Positions 16,926 to 25,378 of a stretch of DNA of 64,000 bases are shown in pieces (the first letter of the stretch is position 1; each line of letters starts with the position of its first letter). The DNA is taken from assembly GCF_030814475.1 (NCBI RefSeq), contig NZ_JAUSVF010000001.1:517001-581000 (forward strand). Direction: 5' to 3'. The notes under the pieces were generated by a model. The model was not told the origin of the DNA, did no database searches, and saw only the letters and a list, made by a program, of their open reading frames with translations. Source of the stretch: Pararhizobium capsulatum DSM 1112. Lineage in GTDB: Bacteria; Pseudomonadota; Alphaproteobacteria; Rhizobiales; Rhizobiaceae. The position numbers and the translations under genes were made by a program.

Positions 16926-17462
16926 ATGCGTAAGGTCCTCTCCAGGTTCGTTCTCGCCGCGGTCGTTCTGGCCGGTTGTGCAAGCGTTGCCGCGCCGGCC
17001 TTTGCTCAGGCCGCCAAGGGCGCAAGCGGTCTGCCGCTGCCACGTTTCGTCAGCCTCAAGTCGAAAAGCGTCAATCTGCGCGTCGGCCCGAGCGTCGATT
17101 ATGCGATCGCGTGGCGCTATATGCGCTCCGGCGTTCCGGTCGAAATCATCCAGGAATATGATAACTGGCGCCGTATCCGCGATGCTGACGGTGCAGAGGG
17201 CTGGGTCAACCAGGCCCTGCTTTCCGGCGACCGAACGGCGATTACCGCGCCATGGATGCGCAGCAAAGGCGATGATATCTTCGTCAACATGCGGCGGGAA
17301 CCCCAGTCAAGTGCTGCGATTATCGCGCGTCTTCAGCCGGGCGTCGTCGTGCATGTCGGCGAGTGCAATGGCGATTGGTGTCATGCGGACGCTCAGGGCA
17401 CTGAGGGCTGGATCGCCCAAACCGAAATCTGGGGCGCTTATCCGGGCGAAGCCTTCAAGTAA
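16926..17462 (+). CDS. Secreted bacterial SH3 domain protein (178 aa)
   Basis: A signal peptide (MRKVLSRFVLAAVVLAGCASVAAPAFA-QA) is followed by two SH3b-like repeats. The first is SKSVNLRVGPSVDYAIAWRY...GWVNQALLSG; the second is GDDIFVNMRREPQSSAAII...EGWIAQTEIWG. Such tandem SH3 proteins are periplasmic and are thought to bind cell-wall peptides. The LAGC in the leader looks like a lipobox, but ALA/AFA-QA 11 residues later is the better type I cleavage site; a lipoprotein is the alternative. The ATG at 16926 is chosen because the longer frame has no signal peptide at its start. Confidence 0.85.
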   Translation: MRKVLSRFVLAAVVLAGCASVAAPAFAQAAKGASGLPLPRFVSLKSKSVNLRVGPSVDYAIAWRYMRSGVPVEIIQEYDNWRRIRDADGAEGWVNQALLSGDRTAITAPWMRSKGDDIFVNMRREPQSSAAIIARLQPGVVVHVGECNGDWCHADAQGTEGWIAQTEIWGAYPGEAFK

Positions 17463-17474
17463 CTCGGCGGGGGC

Positions 17475-18467
17475 TCAGAGGAGCCCCGCCTCTTTCGCTG
17501 CATCCGAAAGCGAAATCATCGGGCGCGGTCCCACTTGCTCGATGACGATGCCGGCGGCAAGGCTGCCGAGCCTGCCGCAATCGGCAAGCGAACGATCGGC
17601 GGTGTAGCCGAACAGGAAACCTGCCGCATAAAGATCGCCGGCGCCGGTCGTATCGACGACCTCTGCAATTTCCGTTGCTTCAACACGAACGCGCTCGCCG
17701 CCCCGAATGACGATCGAGCCTTCCTCGCTCATCGTCACGGCCGCAAGCTTGCAATCTTTGGCGATGCTGTCGAGGGCAAGATCGAAATCCTCCGTCTCGT
17801 AGAGCGCCAGTGCCTCCTGCCGGTTGGCGAAGACGATATCGACGGTGCCGGAGCGCATCAGGTCGAGGAATTCGGCACGGTAGCGGTGAACGCAGAAACT
17901 GTCGGAGAGCGTCATCGCCACTTCGCGACCGTTGGCATGGGCAATGCGGGCGCATTCGCGGATTGCATCCTTGGCGCGCGGCGGATCCCAGAGATAACCT
18001 TCGAAATAGGTGACCTTGGCATCGGCGACAACATCGGCTTCGACATCTTCCGGGCCGAGCTCGATACAGGCGCCAAGATAGGTGTTCATCGAGCGTTCGC
18101 CGTCGGGCGTGACAAAGATCATCGAGCGCGCGGTCGGCGGCTCCGAGGGAAGGGGCTTTGTCTCGAAATGCACGCCCTGGGCGCGAATGTCGTGGGTGAA
18201 GATGTCGCCCAGCTGGTCGCTTGAAATCTTGCCGAAATAGGCGGCGCGTCCCCCGAGACTGGCAACGCCCGCCGCCGTGTTGCCGGCACTGCCGCCGGAG
18301 GCTTCGAGGGCCGGGCCCATGCGGGAGTAGAGAAGCTCGGCGCGCTCGGCATCGATCAGGTTCATCGCGCTCTTGATGATGCCGTTGTGAACCAGAAATG
18401 CGTCCTCGCAACGGGCGATGATGTCGACAATCGCATTGCCGACCGTGAGCACGTCGAATTTCGTCAT
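17475..18467 (-). CDS. Adenosine kinase-type PfkB carbohydrate kinase (330 aa)
   Basis: Cytosolic kinase of the ribokinase/PfkB superfamily. Signature 1 region: GGSAGNTAAGVASLGGRAAYFGKISSDQLG. Signature 2: DTTGAGDLYAAGFLFGYTADRSL, containing the anion hole and catalytic Asp (GAGD). The N-terminus (FDVLTVGNAIVDIIARCED) and the NTYLGACIELGPED segment match rhizobial adenosine kinases, which phosphorylate adenosine to AMP in purine salvage. Sugar kinase is the main alternative. The gene is divergent from the TetR gene and ends 12 bases from the SH3 gene stop. Confidence 0.87.
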   Translation of the reverse strand: MTKFDVLTVGNAIVDIIARCEDAFLVHNGIIKSAMNLIDAERAELLYSRMGPALEASGGSAGNTAAGVASLGGRAAYFGKISSDQLGDIFTHDIRAQGVHFETKPLPSEPPTARSMIFVTPDGERSMNTYLGACIELGPEDVEADVVADAKVTYFEGYLWDPPRAKDAIRECARIAHANGREVAMTLSDSFCVHRYRAEFLDLMRSGTVDIVFANRQEALALYETEDFDLALDSIAKDCKLAAVTMSEEGSIVIRGGERVRVEATEIAEVVDTTGAGDLYAAGFLFGYTADRSLADCGRLGSLAAGIVIEQVGPRPMISLSDAAKEAGLL

Positions 18468-18572
18468 GGGGAACCGCCTGGAAAATATGCTTCAGCCGGT
18501 ATCCGGTAATAGCGAATTTGTGGGTCTTGGGAAGCGCAAATGCTGAAATCGTACGAAGGGCGTAGATTTTTC

Positions 18573-18602
18573 TTGATTTTGGAAACGATCATTTCCTATA
18601 TA
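18573..18602 (+). promoter_or_regulatory. Autoregulated promoter/operator of the TetR gene, possibly leaderless
   Basis: TTGATT (-35, 18573-18578) and TATATA (-10, 18597-18602) are separated by 18 bases. The spacer is almost entirely filled by a near-perfect palindrome, GGAAACGATCATTTCC (18581-18596). The -10 ends only 6 bases before the ATG at 18609, so transcription should start at or next to the initiation codon. This is a typical arrangement for TetR self-repression. Confidence 0.6.
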
Positions 18603-18608
18603 GCCGCC

Positions 18609-19235
18609 ATGAACACGCTCCCAGCAACCTGCGATCTCCTCAAACCCGCCCGCGGACGTCCACGGGCTTTCGATGTCGATGCGGTGCTGGATGGCGCCAT
18701 CGCTGTCTTCAGCGAGCGTGGCTACCACGGCACGTCGATCGGCGATCTCGCCAATGCGATGGGGCTGACCACCGGCAGCATCTACAAGGCTTTCGACGAT
18801 AAACGCGGCGTTCTGCTTGCGGCCTTCGCGCGTTACCGGAAAGTGCGCCGGACCCTGCTGTTGAGTGCCATCGCACACGCACGAACCGGACGCGAGAAAA
18901 TCCGTGCCGTGCTTGGCTTTTATGCTGATGCGGCCTGTGGTGGTTCCGGCCAGCGGGGCTGTCTTGTCGTGGCCACAGCAACCGAACTTGCCGCAACAGA
19001 TGCGCTTGCTGCCCGCGATGTCGATGAAGCCCACGCCTCGAACGAGGGGCTGCTCCGGGATCTGATCCTCCTTGGACAGCAGGATGGCTCGATTGGCGTT
19101 GAGATCGACGCTCAAGCAACCGCCCGCACCATGCTTTGCCTGCAACAGGGCATGCGTGTTGTCGGCAAGACCGATTCCCGTAGCCGTGAAGACATGGCCC
19201 GCATCGTCGATGTGGCCATGGCCATGCTCGGCTAA
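18609..19235 (+). CDS. TetR/AcrR-family transcriptional regulator (208 aa)
   Basis: The N-terminal helix-turn-helix is clear: GRPRAFDVDAVLDGAIAVFSERGYHGTSIGDLANAMGLTTGSIYKAFDDKRGVLLAAFARY. The C-terminal ligand-binding domain has Cys residues (AACGGSGQRGCLVV, CLQQGM) resembling NemR-like regulators that sense electrophiles. The ATG at 18609 is preferred over 18540 because the intervening bases form a promoter and palindrome. It lies 34 bases upstream of the MFS gene, its probable target. Confidence 0.88.
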   Translation: MNTLPATCDLLKPARGRPRAFDVDAVLDGAIAVFSERGYHGTSIGDLANAMGLTTGSIYKAFDDKRGVLLAAFARYRKVRRTLLLSAIAHARTGREKIRAVLGFYADAACGGSGQRGCLVVATATELAATDALAARDVDEAHASNEGLLRDLILLGQQDGSIGVEIDAQATARTMLCLQQGMRVVGKTDSRSREDMARIVDVAMAMLG

Positions 19236-19269
19236 CGCAACACCGATAACGCCAGACTGGAGATTTTCC

Positions 19270-20484
19270 GTGGCCACCATAACCGCCGTCGATGCAGCGC
19301 AATCCCCGCCGGCATCGCTCTCGCCGTCCATGACCTTTCTGCTCGCTGCGGCCTGCGGATTGATTGCCGCCAATCTTTATTATGCGCAGCCGTTGATCGG
19401 CTTGATCAGTTCGTCGCTGGGTCTGACGCCGGCCGCGGCCGGCCTCATCGTCACGCTGACGCAGATCGGTTATGGGCTGGGCCTGCTGCTGATCGTGCCA
19501 CTTGGCGATCTCTTCGAAAACCGCAGGCTCATCCTCGTCATCACCGGGCTCGGCACCCTTGCCGTCGTTGCCGCAGGTCTGGCGAATACGCCCATGCAGT
19601 TTCTCGCTGCAGCGCTCTTCATCGGTATAGGCTCGGTCGCGGTGCAGATCATCGTGCCCTATGCCGCCCATATGGTGGCTGAGGAACATCGCGGTGCGAC
19701 CGTCGGCAATGTCATGAGCGGCCTGATGGTTGGCATCATGCTCGCGCGGCCGGTATCGAGTTTCATTGCCGAGTTCCTGCCGTGGCATTCCGTTTTCTTT
19801 ATCTCCGCCGCCGTGCTCGTCGCCCTGATGGTCGTGCTCGGCCGGGCCTTGCCGGATCGCGTGCCGAAGACAGGCCTCGGCTATGGCGCCCTTCTGACCT
19901 CGATGGGGCGGTTGGTGGTAACGACGCCGATCCTGCGCCGCCGGGCGCTCTATCAGGCCTGTCTCTTCGGTGCCTTCAGCCTATTCTGGACGACGACGCC
20001 GCTTCTGCTGTCTGGGCCGGAATTCGGCCTGTCGCAGGGCCAGATAGCGCTTTTTGCACTCGCCGGCGCTGCGGGCGCGGTCGCGGCACCCATAGCTGGG
20101 CGCATGGCCGATCGTGGCTGGAGCTATTGGGCAAGCCGCGCCGCGATGGCCTCTGTCGCGGTGGCCTTCCTGATCACGCACATCGCGCCCACAGGCTCGA
20201 TGCTCGCTCTGGTGCTGCTGACCTTCGCGGCGATCCTGCTCGATTTCGGGGTGACGACCAACCTCGTCCTTGGCCAGCGCGCGATCTTCGTCCTCGGTCC
20301 CGAATATCGCAGCCGACTGAATGGCCTCTATATGGCAACGTTCTTTGCCGGCGGCGCGATCGGTTCGGCCGTGGGAGCATGGCTCTATGCCGATGGCGGC
20401 TGGTGGGCGGCATCGACCTTCGGGCTTGCGTTACCACTCACAGCGCTCGCCTATTCCCTGACGGAAGGGCGTGACAAAGGCTGA
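19270..20484 (+). CDS. MFS transporter, DHA1-type (404 aa)
   Basis: A 12-segment proton-coupled exporter of the inner membrane. Seen: helix 1 'FLLAAACGLIAANLYYAQPLIGLIS', loop 2-3 motif 'LLLIVPLGDLFENRRLILV', and central 'YQACLFGAFSLFWTTTPLLL'. This resembles the YnfM/NepI-like or arabinose-efflux permease subgroup. The start is GTG at 19270 with TGGAGA upstream; the longer frame overlaps the tetR gene and has no membrane character. Likely substrates are small toxic molecules exported under TetR control. Confidence 0.88.
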   Translation: MATITAVDAAQSPPASLSPSMTFLLAAACGLIAANLYYAQPLIGLISSSLGLTPAAAGLIVTLTQIGYGLGLLLIVPLGDLFENRRLILVITGLGTLAVVAAGLANTPMQFLAAALFIGIGSVAVQIIVPYAAHMVAEEHRGATVGNVMSGLMVGIMLARPVSSFIAEFLPWHSVFFISAAVLVALMVVLGRALPDRVPKTGLGYGALLTSMGRLVVTTPILRRRALYQACLFGAFSLFWTTTPLLLSGPEFGLSQGQIALFALAGAAGAVAAPIAGRMADRGWSYWASRAAMASVAVAFLITHIAPTGSMLALVLLTFAAILLDFGVTTNLVLGQRAIFVLGPEYRSRLNGLYMATFFAGGAIGSAVGAWLYADGGWWAASTFGLALPLTALAYSLTEGRDKG

Positions 20485-21264
20485 TCAGGGCTGCGGCGGT
20501 TCCGTGAACTGCTGGGGTAGCTCAACCAAAGGTGCGGGGATGGCATTGGTCTTCTCCGCTGCCTTGCAGATATCGGCGATCACGCAGCGCTGACATTCGG
20601 GCTTTCGGGCCTTGCAGCAGTAGCGCCCGTGCAGGATCAGCCAATGATGCGCATGGTAGAGATAGTGATCCGGAATGATCCGCATCAGATTGTCCTCGAC
20701 CTCATCCGGGGTTTTCCCCGGCGCCAGACAGAGCCTATTGGCGATGCGGAAGACATGGGTATCAACCGCCATGGTCGCCTGACCGAAAGCCATGGACATG
20801 ACGACATTCGCCGTCTTGCGGCCGACGCCGGGCAGGGTGATCAATTCCTCTCGGGTGCGGGGAACTTCTCCACCGAAATCCGCAATCAGCTTCTCACTGA
20901 GCGCGATGACGTTCTTGGCCTTGTTGCGATAGAGCCCGATGGTCTTGATGTAGTCGCGAACCTTTTCCTCGCCGAGTTCAACCATTTTTTCCGGCGTATC
21001 GGCCACGGCAAAGAGCGCCCGGGTCGCCTTGTTGACGCCGGCATCGGTCGCCTGTGCCGACAAGGCCACAGCAATGACCAGGGTGAAGGGATTGACGTGT
21101 TCAAGCTCGCCTTTCGGTTCCGGTCGCTGGATCGAAAAGCGGCGGAAGATTTCCTCAATCTCGTCCCGGCTATAGGCGGTCTTCATCGGCGCCTTGCCGC
21201 GACCGGGCGTCGCGGGGCGGGTTTTTGCCGGCGCGGATGCTGTTTTCGACTTCACGTTTCTCAT
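20485..21264 (-). CDS. nth: Endonuclease III, Fe-S DNA glycosylase/AP lyase (259 aa)
   Basis: Base-excision repair enzyme removing oxidised pyrimidines. The helix-hairpin-helix is LPGVGRKTANVV, followed by the catalytic Asp in VDTHVFRIANRL. The HhH lysine GRKTAN is the lyase nucleophile. The iron-sulfur cluster motif C-x6-C-x2-C-x5-C is complete near the C-terminus (CKARKPECQRCVIADIC). A basic extension of about 30 residues at the N-terminus is typical of rhizobial forms. The ATG at 21264 (MRNVKSK) is chosen: a -10-like TATAGA ends 6 bases before it, and the longer frame crosses the divergent gene's start. Its stop is next to the MFS stop (convergent). Confidence 0.94.
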   Translation of the reverse strand: MRNVKSKTASAPAKTRPATPGRGKAPMKTAYSRDEIEEIFRRFSIQRPEPKGELEHVNPFTLVIAVALSAQATDAGVNKATRALFAVADTPEKMVELGEEKVRDYIKTIGLYRNKAKNVIALSEKLIADFGGEVPRTREELITLPGVGRKTANVVMSMAFGQATMAVDTHVFRIANRLCLAPGKTPDEVEDNLMRIIPDHYLYHAHHWLILHGRYCCKARKPECQRCVIADICKAAEKTNAIPAPLVELPQQFTEPPQP

Positions 21265-21300
21265 GAGCCATCTATAGTTGGCAGCCATGAACGATGGCAA
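21250..21300. promoter_or_regulatory. Bidirectional overlapping promoter for nth and DUF2244 gene
   Basis: Plus strand: CTTCAC (21250-21255), 17 bases, TATAGT (21273-21278), then ATG at 21287. Minus strand: TTGCCA (21300-21295), 18 bases, TATAGA (21276-21271), then ATG at 21264. The two -10 boxes overlap by four bases. Both transcripts would begin within about two bases of the start codons. Only 22 bases separate the two start codons. Confidence 0.45.
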
Positions 21301-21784
21301 TGGCGAGATCGCGATCCCTGAGAAGCCGGTTTTCGAGGCCGAGCTGACTCCCTATCGTTCGCTCGGAATAAAAGGCTTCAAGGTCTTCTTCCTGATTGCT
21401 GGCTTGATGAGCCTTGTGCACATCTTCGTCTTCGTGGTCATAGGCGCCTGGCCGGTCGTCTTCTTCTTTGGGCTCGATTACCTGCTGCTGTTCGGAGCCT
21501 TCTGGCTGAACTATCGAGCCGCCCGCGCCCGCGAAGAAGTCTCGGTATCGCGCACCGATGTCCGTGTTCGGAAATTCACGCCGACCGGCCATATGACCGA
21601 ACATAACTTCAATCCCTTCTGGACACGCTTCAATATCTCCCGCCATTCCGAGATCGGTATCGTCTCCATGCAGGTCGCCGATCGCCGCCGCGTCACCGAT
21701 GTCGGCATGTTCCTCAATCGCGACGACCGGGAAAGCTTCGCCAAGGCCTTTTCCGGTGCGCTGGCGACCGTCAAACGTCGCTGA
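21287..21784 (+). CDS. DUF2244 integral membrane protein (165 aa)
   Basis: Two adjacent transmembrane helices near residues 29-71 (FKVFFLIAGLMSLVHIFVFVVIG; WPVVFFFGLDYLLLFGAFWL), then a cytoplasmic domain of beta character with conserved Arg/Trp (NFNPFWTRFNISRH). This is the DUF2244 pattern, a family widespread in alphaproteobacteria with unknown function. The ATG at 21287 is preferred to the TTG at 21278. The gene is divergent from nth and shares its promoter region. Confidence 0.82.
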   Translation: MNDGNGEIAIPEKPVFEAELTPYRSLGIKGFKVFFLIAGLMSLVHIFVFVVIGAWPVVFFFGLDYLLLFGAFWLNYRAARAREEVSVSRTDVRVRKFTPTGHMTEHNFNPFWTRFNISRHSEIGIVSMQVADRRRVTDVGMFLNRDDRESFAKAFSGALATVKRR

Positions 21785-21821
21785 GGCAAGAAACGGGTGG
21801 AAGCGAAGGGGCTGGAGTGAT

Positions 21822-21842
21822 TATCTCCCGTATAAGGAGATA
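21822..21842 (+). promoter_or_regulatory. Palindrome over the ribosome binding site of the Ada-like gene
   Basis: TATCTCC (21822-21828) and GGAGATA (21836-21842) are perfect inverted repeats with a 7-base spacer. The right arm contains the GGAG Shine-Dalgarno, so as RNA the hairpin would hide it; as DNA it could be an operator. Confidence 0.45.
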
Positions 21843-21847
21843 TGATC

Positions 21848-22720
21848 ATGAACATCACGACCCCAATCCCTACGGATATCACGCCCAAGGGCAGCGATTA
21901 TGAAGTCGTCAGCCGTGTGGTCGAACTGCTGACCGAAAATTATCGCGATCAGCCATCGCTCGAGGTGATCGCCGGTGAACTCGGTGAATCACCAACACAA
22001 CTGCAGAAGACCTTCACGCGTTGGGCCGGCCTGTCGCCCAAGGCTTTCCTGCAGGCTGTGACGCTCGACCATGCCAAGCGCCTGCTGCGGCAGGAAGAGT
22101 TGCCGCTGTTGGAAACCAGCTACGAGCTCGGCCTGTCCGGCCCTGGCCGTCTGCATGATCTCTTCGTCACCCATGAGGCTATGTCGCCCGGCGAATGGAA
22201 ACAGCGCGGAGCGGGTCTGACGATCCGCTACGGGTTCCATCCCTCGCCCTTCGGCGTTGCGTTGGTGATGATGACGGATCGCGGGTTGGCCGGTCTTGCC
22301 TTCAATGATCCCGGCCATGAACGGGAGAGCTTTGAGGATATGGCGGGACGCTGGCCCAATGCGAATTACGTGGAAGACAGCGCCGCGACCGCCGGCTATG
22401 CCACTCGCATTTTCGACGCGGATCGCTGGCAGGCCGAGGAGCCGTTGCGCATCGTGCTGATCGGTTCCGATTTCCAGGTCCGCGTCTGGCAGACGCTTTT
22501 GAAGATCCCCATGGGCAAGGCCGTCACCTATTCTGATATCGCTTGCGATATCGGTCAGCCGACGGCGTCCCGCGCTGTCGGCGCTGCTGTCGGCCGCAAT
22601 CCCATATCCTTTGTCGTCCCCTGCCACCGGGCGCTGGGCAAGAGCGGTGCGCTGACGGGCTACCACTGGGGCCTCACCCGCAAGCGCGCCATGCTCGGCT
22701 GGGAAGCCGGCAAGGTCTGA
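21848..22720 (+). CDS. Ada-like methylated-DNA--[protein]-cysteine S-methyltransferase with AraC-type HTH (290 aa)
   Basis: Repairs O6-methylguanine by suicide transfer to Cys. An N-terminal AraC-like DNA-binding domain (VVSRVVELLTENYRDQPSLEVIAGELGESPTQLQKTFTRWAGLSPKAFLQA) is followed by the methyltransferase domain. That has the active site PCHR with Cys at about residue 259, preceded by 'SRAVGAAVGRNPISFVV' and followed by 'SGALTGYHWGLTRKRAML'. The N-terminal phosphotriester-sensing zinc domain of E. coli Ada is missing. ATG at 21848 is chosen over 21842 because GGAG is then 8 bases away. Confidence 0.92.
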   Translation: MNITTPIPTDITPKGSDYEVVSRVVELLTENYRDQPSLEVIAGELGESPTQLQKTFTRWAGLSPKAFLQAVTLDHAKRLLRQEELPLLETSYELGLSGPGRLHDLFVTHEAMSPGEWKQRGAGLTIRYGFHPSPFGVALVMMTDRGLAGLAFNDPGHERESFEDMAGRWPNANYVEDSAATAGYATRIFDADRWQAEEPLRIVLIGSDFQVRVWQTLLKIPMGKAVTYSDIACDIGQPTASRAVGAAVGRNPISFVVPCHRALGKSGALTGYHWGLTRKRAMLGWEAGKV

Positions 22721-22732
22721 GACCGTTCGACG

Positions 22733-22762
22733 AAAAAGCCCGGCATGATGACCGGGCTTTTT
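22733..22762. terminator. Bidirectional terminator between the Ada-like gene and cycM
   Basis: AAAAAGCCCGG (22733-22743) and CCGGGCTTTTT (22752-22762) form a perfect stem with an 8-base loop and A/T runs on both sides, serving both convergent genes. Confidence 0.9.
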
Positions 22763-22784
22763 ATCTTAAACTATAGGATCAGGC

Positions 22785-23390
22785 TCACTTGGCCGGAGCG
22801 GGCTCCGCAGGCTTGGCTTCGCCCTCGGTCGCGGCGGCTGCGGAAGCTTCAGGAAGCGGCGACGGGCTGTCGGACTGCTCGCGCAGCCAGGCAATCAGGT
22901 TGGCGCGTTCGTCCGGCTTCTTGACGCCGGCAAAGCCCATGGCGGTGCCAGGCACGTGCTTCTTCGGTGCTTCGACGAAGAAGCTCAGGTGATCATAGGT
23001 CCAGGTCTTGTTGGCTTCGGCGAAAGTCTTCATGCCTGCCGAATAGCTGAAACCTTCATGCGATGCGATTGGCCTGTCGACGACGCCCCAAAGGTTCGGA
23101 CCGACTTTGTTCGGCCCTCCCTTCTCGGCGTTATGACAGCTCGCGCATTTCTTGAAGACGGTCGCGCCGGCAGTGGCATCCGCGCCAGCAAGCAGCGGCT
23201 TGATGTCGACTTCGGCTTCCGCCTGGGCGCCGCCAGCGGCTTCCGACGTTCCCTCTTCAGCGACGATCGCGAAACCTTCCTTCTCGGGTTCCGCCGAGTG
23301 GAAAATGCCCTCCGACGCGATCGAGACGGACATCAGAACAAAGACGGTACCAAGCAAGGCACCTACGCCCATGTTCACATATGAGTTCAT
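22785..23390 (-). CDS. cycM: Membrane-anchored cytochrome c (CycM type, 201 aa)
   Basis: Class I c-type cytochrome held to the periplasmic face by an N-terminal helix ([30 protein letters not shown]). The heme motif CASCH is at residues 82-86. The distal Met ligand lies in '[28 protein letters not shown]', typical of mitochondrial-like cytochromes c. A Pro/Ala/Glu-rich tail follows. CycM carries electrons to the aa3 oxidase in rhizobia. ATG at 23390 is preferred over the long upstream frame because the membrane anchor starts there. Divergent from kdsB. Confidence 0.92.
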   Translation of the reverse strand: MNSYVNMGVGALLGTVFVLMSVSIASEGIFHSAEPEKEGFAIVAEEGTSEAAGGAQAEAEVDIKPLLAGADATAGATVFKKCASCHNAEKGGPNKVGPNLWGVVDRPIASHEGFSYSAGMKTFAEANKTWTYDHLSFFVEAPKKHVPGTAMGFAGVKKPDERANLIAWLREQSDSPSPLPEASAAAATEGEAKPAEPAPAK

Positions 23391-23546
23391 CTGTAAACGC
23401 TCCCCTTGCGGCCGGCACAAACAAAAAACCGGCCCATCTTGAAATCGCGCGGAACCTATGTCTTTTGGCTTTGTGTTGCAACAGACATTCTCCACGCCGA
23501 ACCGTGACGTTTTGACACTTTTCCTGTGTACTTTGAAGGCCAAAGC

Positions 23547-24299
23547 ATGACCAGCGACAATTTGCATGAAACTCTTGTCCTCATTCCCGCACGGATGGCT
23601 TCCACCCGCTTGCCCGGCAAGCCGTTGGCCGACATTTGCGGCCTGCCGATGATCGTCCAGGTGGCGCTTCGCGCACGCGCCGCCGCAGTCGGGCGAATCG
23701 TTGTCGCCGTCGACCACCAGGATACGTTCGATGCGGTCGTAGGGGCGGGCTTCGAGGCCGTGATGACCAGGGTCGACCATCAGTCGGGTTCCGACCGCAT
23801 CCATGAAGCGCTTCTAAAGTGTGACCCGGAAGGTCGCGCCAAGATCGTCATCAACGTCCAGGGCGACCTGCCGACCATTGAGCCGGAAACCATCCGCGCC
23901 GCGCTGAAGCCCCTCGAAGATCCTTCGGTCGATATCGCCACCCTGACGGTCGAGATCGAGGATGAGGCGGAAAAGACCAATCCCAATGTCGTCAAGGTCG
24001 TCGGTTCACCGATTGCCGAGGATCGACTCAGGGCGCTTTACTTCACCCGCGCTACCGCGCCCCATGGTGCCGGCGCGCTCTACCACCACATCGGGCTCTA
24101 TGCCTATCGGCGCGCTGCGCTCGAAAAATTCGTGGCGCTTTCGCCTTCCGCACTGGAAAAGCGCGAATCGCTTGAACAGTTGCGTGCGTTGGAAGCAGGG
24201 ATGCGGATCGATGTGCAGATCGTCCGCTCCATTCCGCTCGGCGTCGATACGCCGGCCGATCTCGAAAAGGCACGGCGCCTGCTTGCCGCGAAAGGCTGA
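23547..24299 (+). CDS. kdsB: 3-deoxy-manno-octulosonate cytidylyltransferase (CMP-Kdo synthetase, 250 aa)
   Basis: Cytosolic enzyme activating Kdo with CTP for lipopolysaccharide inner core synthesis. Signature N-terminus: [21 protein letters not shown]; then '[38 protein letters not shown]' and '[16 protein letters not shown]' (metal-binding Asp in QGDLP). The end '[14 protein letters not shown]' is also typical. Full length. ATG at 23547 is chosen since GAAGG lies 8 bases upstream; the GTG at 23526 adds no conserved sequence. Followed by pheA after 6 bases. Confidence 0.95.
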   Translation: MTSDNLHETLVLIPARMASTRLPGKPLADICGLPMIVQVALRARAAAVGRIVVAVDHQDTFDAVVGAGFEAVMTRVDHQSGSDRIHEALLKCDPEGRAKIVINVQGDLPTIEPETIRAALKPLEDPSVDIATLTVEIEDEAEKTNPNVVKVVGSPIAEDRLRALYFTRATAPHGAGALYHHIGLYAYRRAALEKFVALSPSALEKRESLEQLRALEAGMRIDVQIVRSIPLGVDTPADLEKARRLLAAKG

Positions 24300-24305
24300 T
24301 TTTCC

Positions 24306-25160
24306 ATGATCACCAAAACCAACAGGATTTCCTTCCAGGGAGATTTCGGCGCCAATTCCGATATGGCGTGCCGCGACATGTTTCCGGACATGGAACCGCT
24401 GCCCTGCCAGACCTTCGAGGATGCTTTTCTGGCGGTCGAGAACGGCGAGGCGGATCTGGCGATGATCCCGATCGAAAATACGATTGCCGGTCGTGTTGCC
24501 GACATCCATCATCTTCTCCCGGAGTCGCGCCTGCACATCGTCGGCGAGTATTTCATGCCGATCCGCTTCCAGCTCATGGTGCTGCCGGGCGTCTCGCGGG
24601 ATGAAATCCGCACGGTTCACAGCCATATCCATGCGCTCGGCCAATGCCGCAAGATCGTCCGCGCCAATGGCTGGAAGCCGGTGGTTGCCGGTGACACCGC
24701 AGGTGCCGCCAAGCTCGTTGCCGAGATGGGAGATCGCTCCATGGCAGCGCTCGCGCCTCGGCTTGCCGCCGATCTCTACGGCTTGGAAATCATTGCCGAA
24801 AACGTCGAAGACACCGAAAACAACGTCACCCGCTTCGTCGTCCTGTCGCGCGATGCGCAGGATATCCGTCGAGGTGCAGACAAGGACGTGATCGTCACCA
24901 CCTTCGTCTTCAATGTCCGCAACATTCCGGCGGCGCTCTACAAGGCGCTCGGTGGCTTCGCCACGAATGGTATCAACATGACGAAGCTCGAGAGCTACCA
25001 GCTCGGCGGTAAGTTCATCGCCACCCAGTTCTATGCCGATATCGAGGGCCATCCGGAGGACACACATGTGCGCCAGGCACTCGATGAACTTCGGTATTTT
25101 TCCGAAAAGGTAAGAATCCTCGGCACCTACCGCGCTCATCCGATGCGATTGACGCTCTGA
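24306..25160 (+). CDS. pheA: Prephenate dehydratase with ACT domain (284 aa)
   Basis: Converts prephenate to phenylpyruvate in phenylalanine synthesis. It is a monofunctional type without a chorismate mutase domain. The catalytic domain starts 'ISFQGDFGANSDMACRDMFP' and includes 'IPIENTIAGRVADIHHLL' and the Thr-Arg-Phe active-site motif (NNVTRFVVL). The C-terminal ACT domain (about 195-275) contains 'INMTKLESYQLGGKF', matching the ESRP-type phenylalanine-binding region, so feedback inhibition is expected. Probably co-transcribed with kdsB (6-base gap). Confidence 0.95.
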   Translation: MITKTNRISFQGDFGANSDMACRDMFPDMEPLPCQTFEDAFLAVENGEADLAMIPIENTIAGRVADIHHLLPESRLHIVGEYFMPIRFQLMVLPGVSRDEIRTVHSHIHALGQCRKIVRANGWKPVVAGDTAGAAKLVAEMGDRSMAALAPRLAADLYGLEIIAENVEDTENNVTRFVVLSRDAQDIRRGADKDVIVTTFVFNVRNIPAALYKALGGFATNGINMTKLESYQLGGKFIATQFYADIEGHPEDTHVRQALDELRYFSEKVRILGTYRAHPMRLTL

Positions 25161-25378
25161 CAAGCCTGCGGCCGTGGCGCTTCTGTCACGGTCGCGCATT
25201 GATTGTCCGGCTAGCGATAACTGGCTAGATTTGCGGGGTGGAGTTTCCCCGTCTTGCATGATTTTCTCCGTCGTGACGACGCGACTCAGTTCGCATGGCC
25301 TCCTGCCATCGCGATCCGACACGCCGCCGCGGTTTGAATGCTGGCGCTGATTTTTCCAGCATAGACACGGAGATCTCT

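Noticed and set aside
19072..19269. N-terminal extension of the MFS gene into tetR
   Set aside because: The extension is read out of frame through the tetR gene and is not membrane-like; GTG at 19270 has a ribosome site.
23452..23546. EcfG promoter before kdsB
   Set aside because: GGAAC is followed at the right distance by GTGT, not CGTT.
22785..23804. Longer 339-aa version of cycM
   Set aside because: The upstream 138 residues overlap kdsB antisense and lack cytochrome character; the membrane anchor begins at 23390.
25161..25378. Possible riboswitch in the first porin leader
   Set aside because: Several small hairpins but no motif of a known riboswitch class; insufficient evidence.
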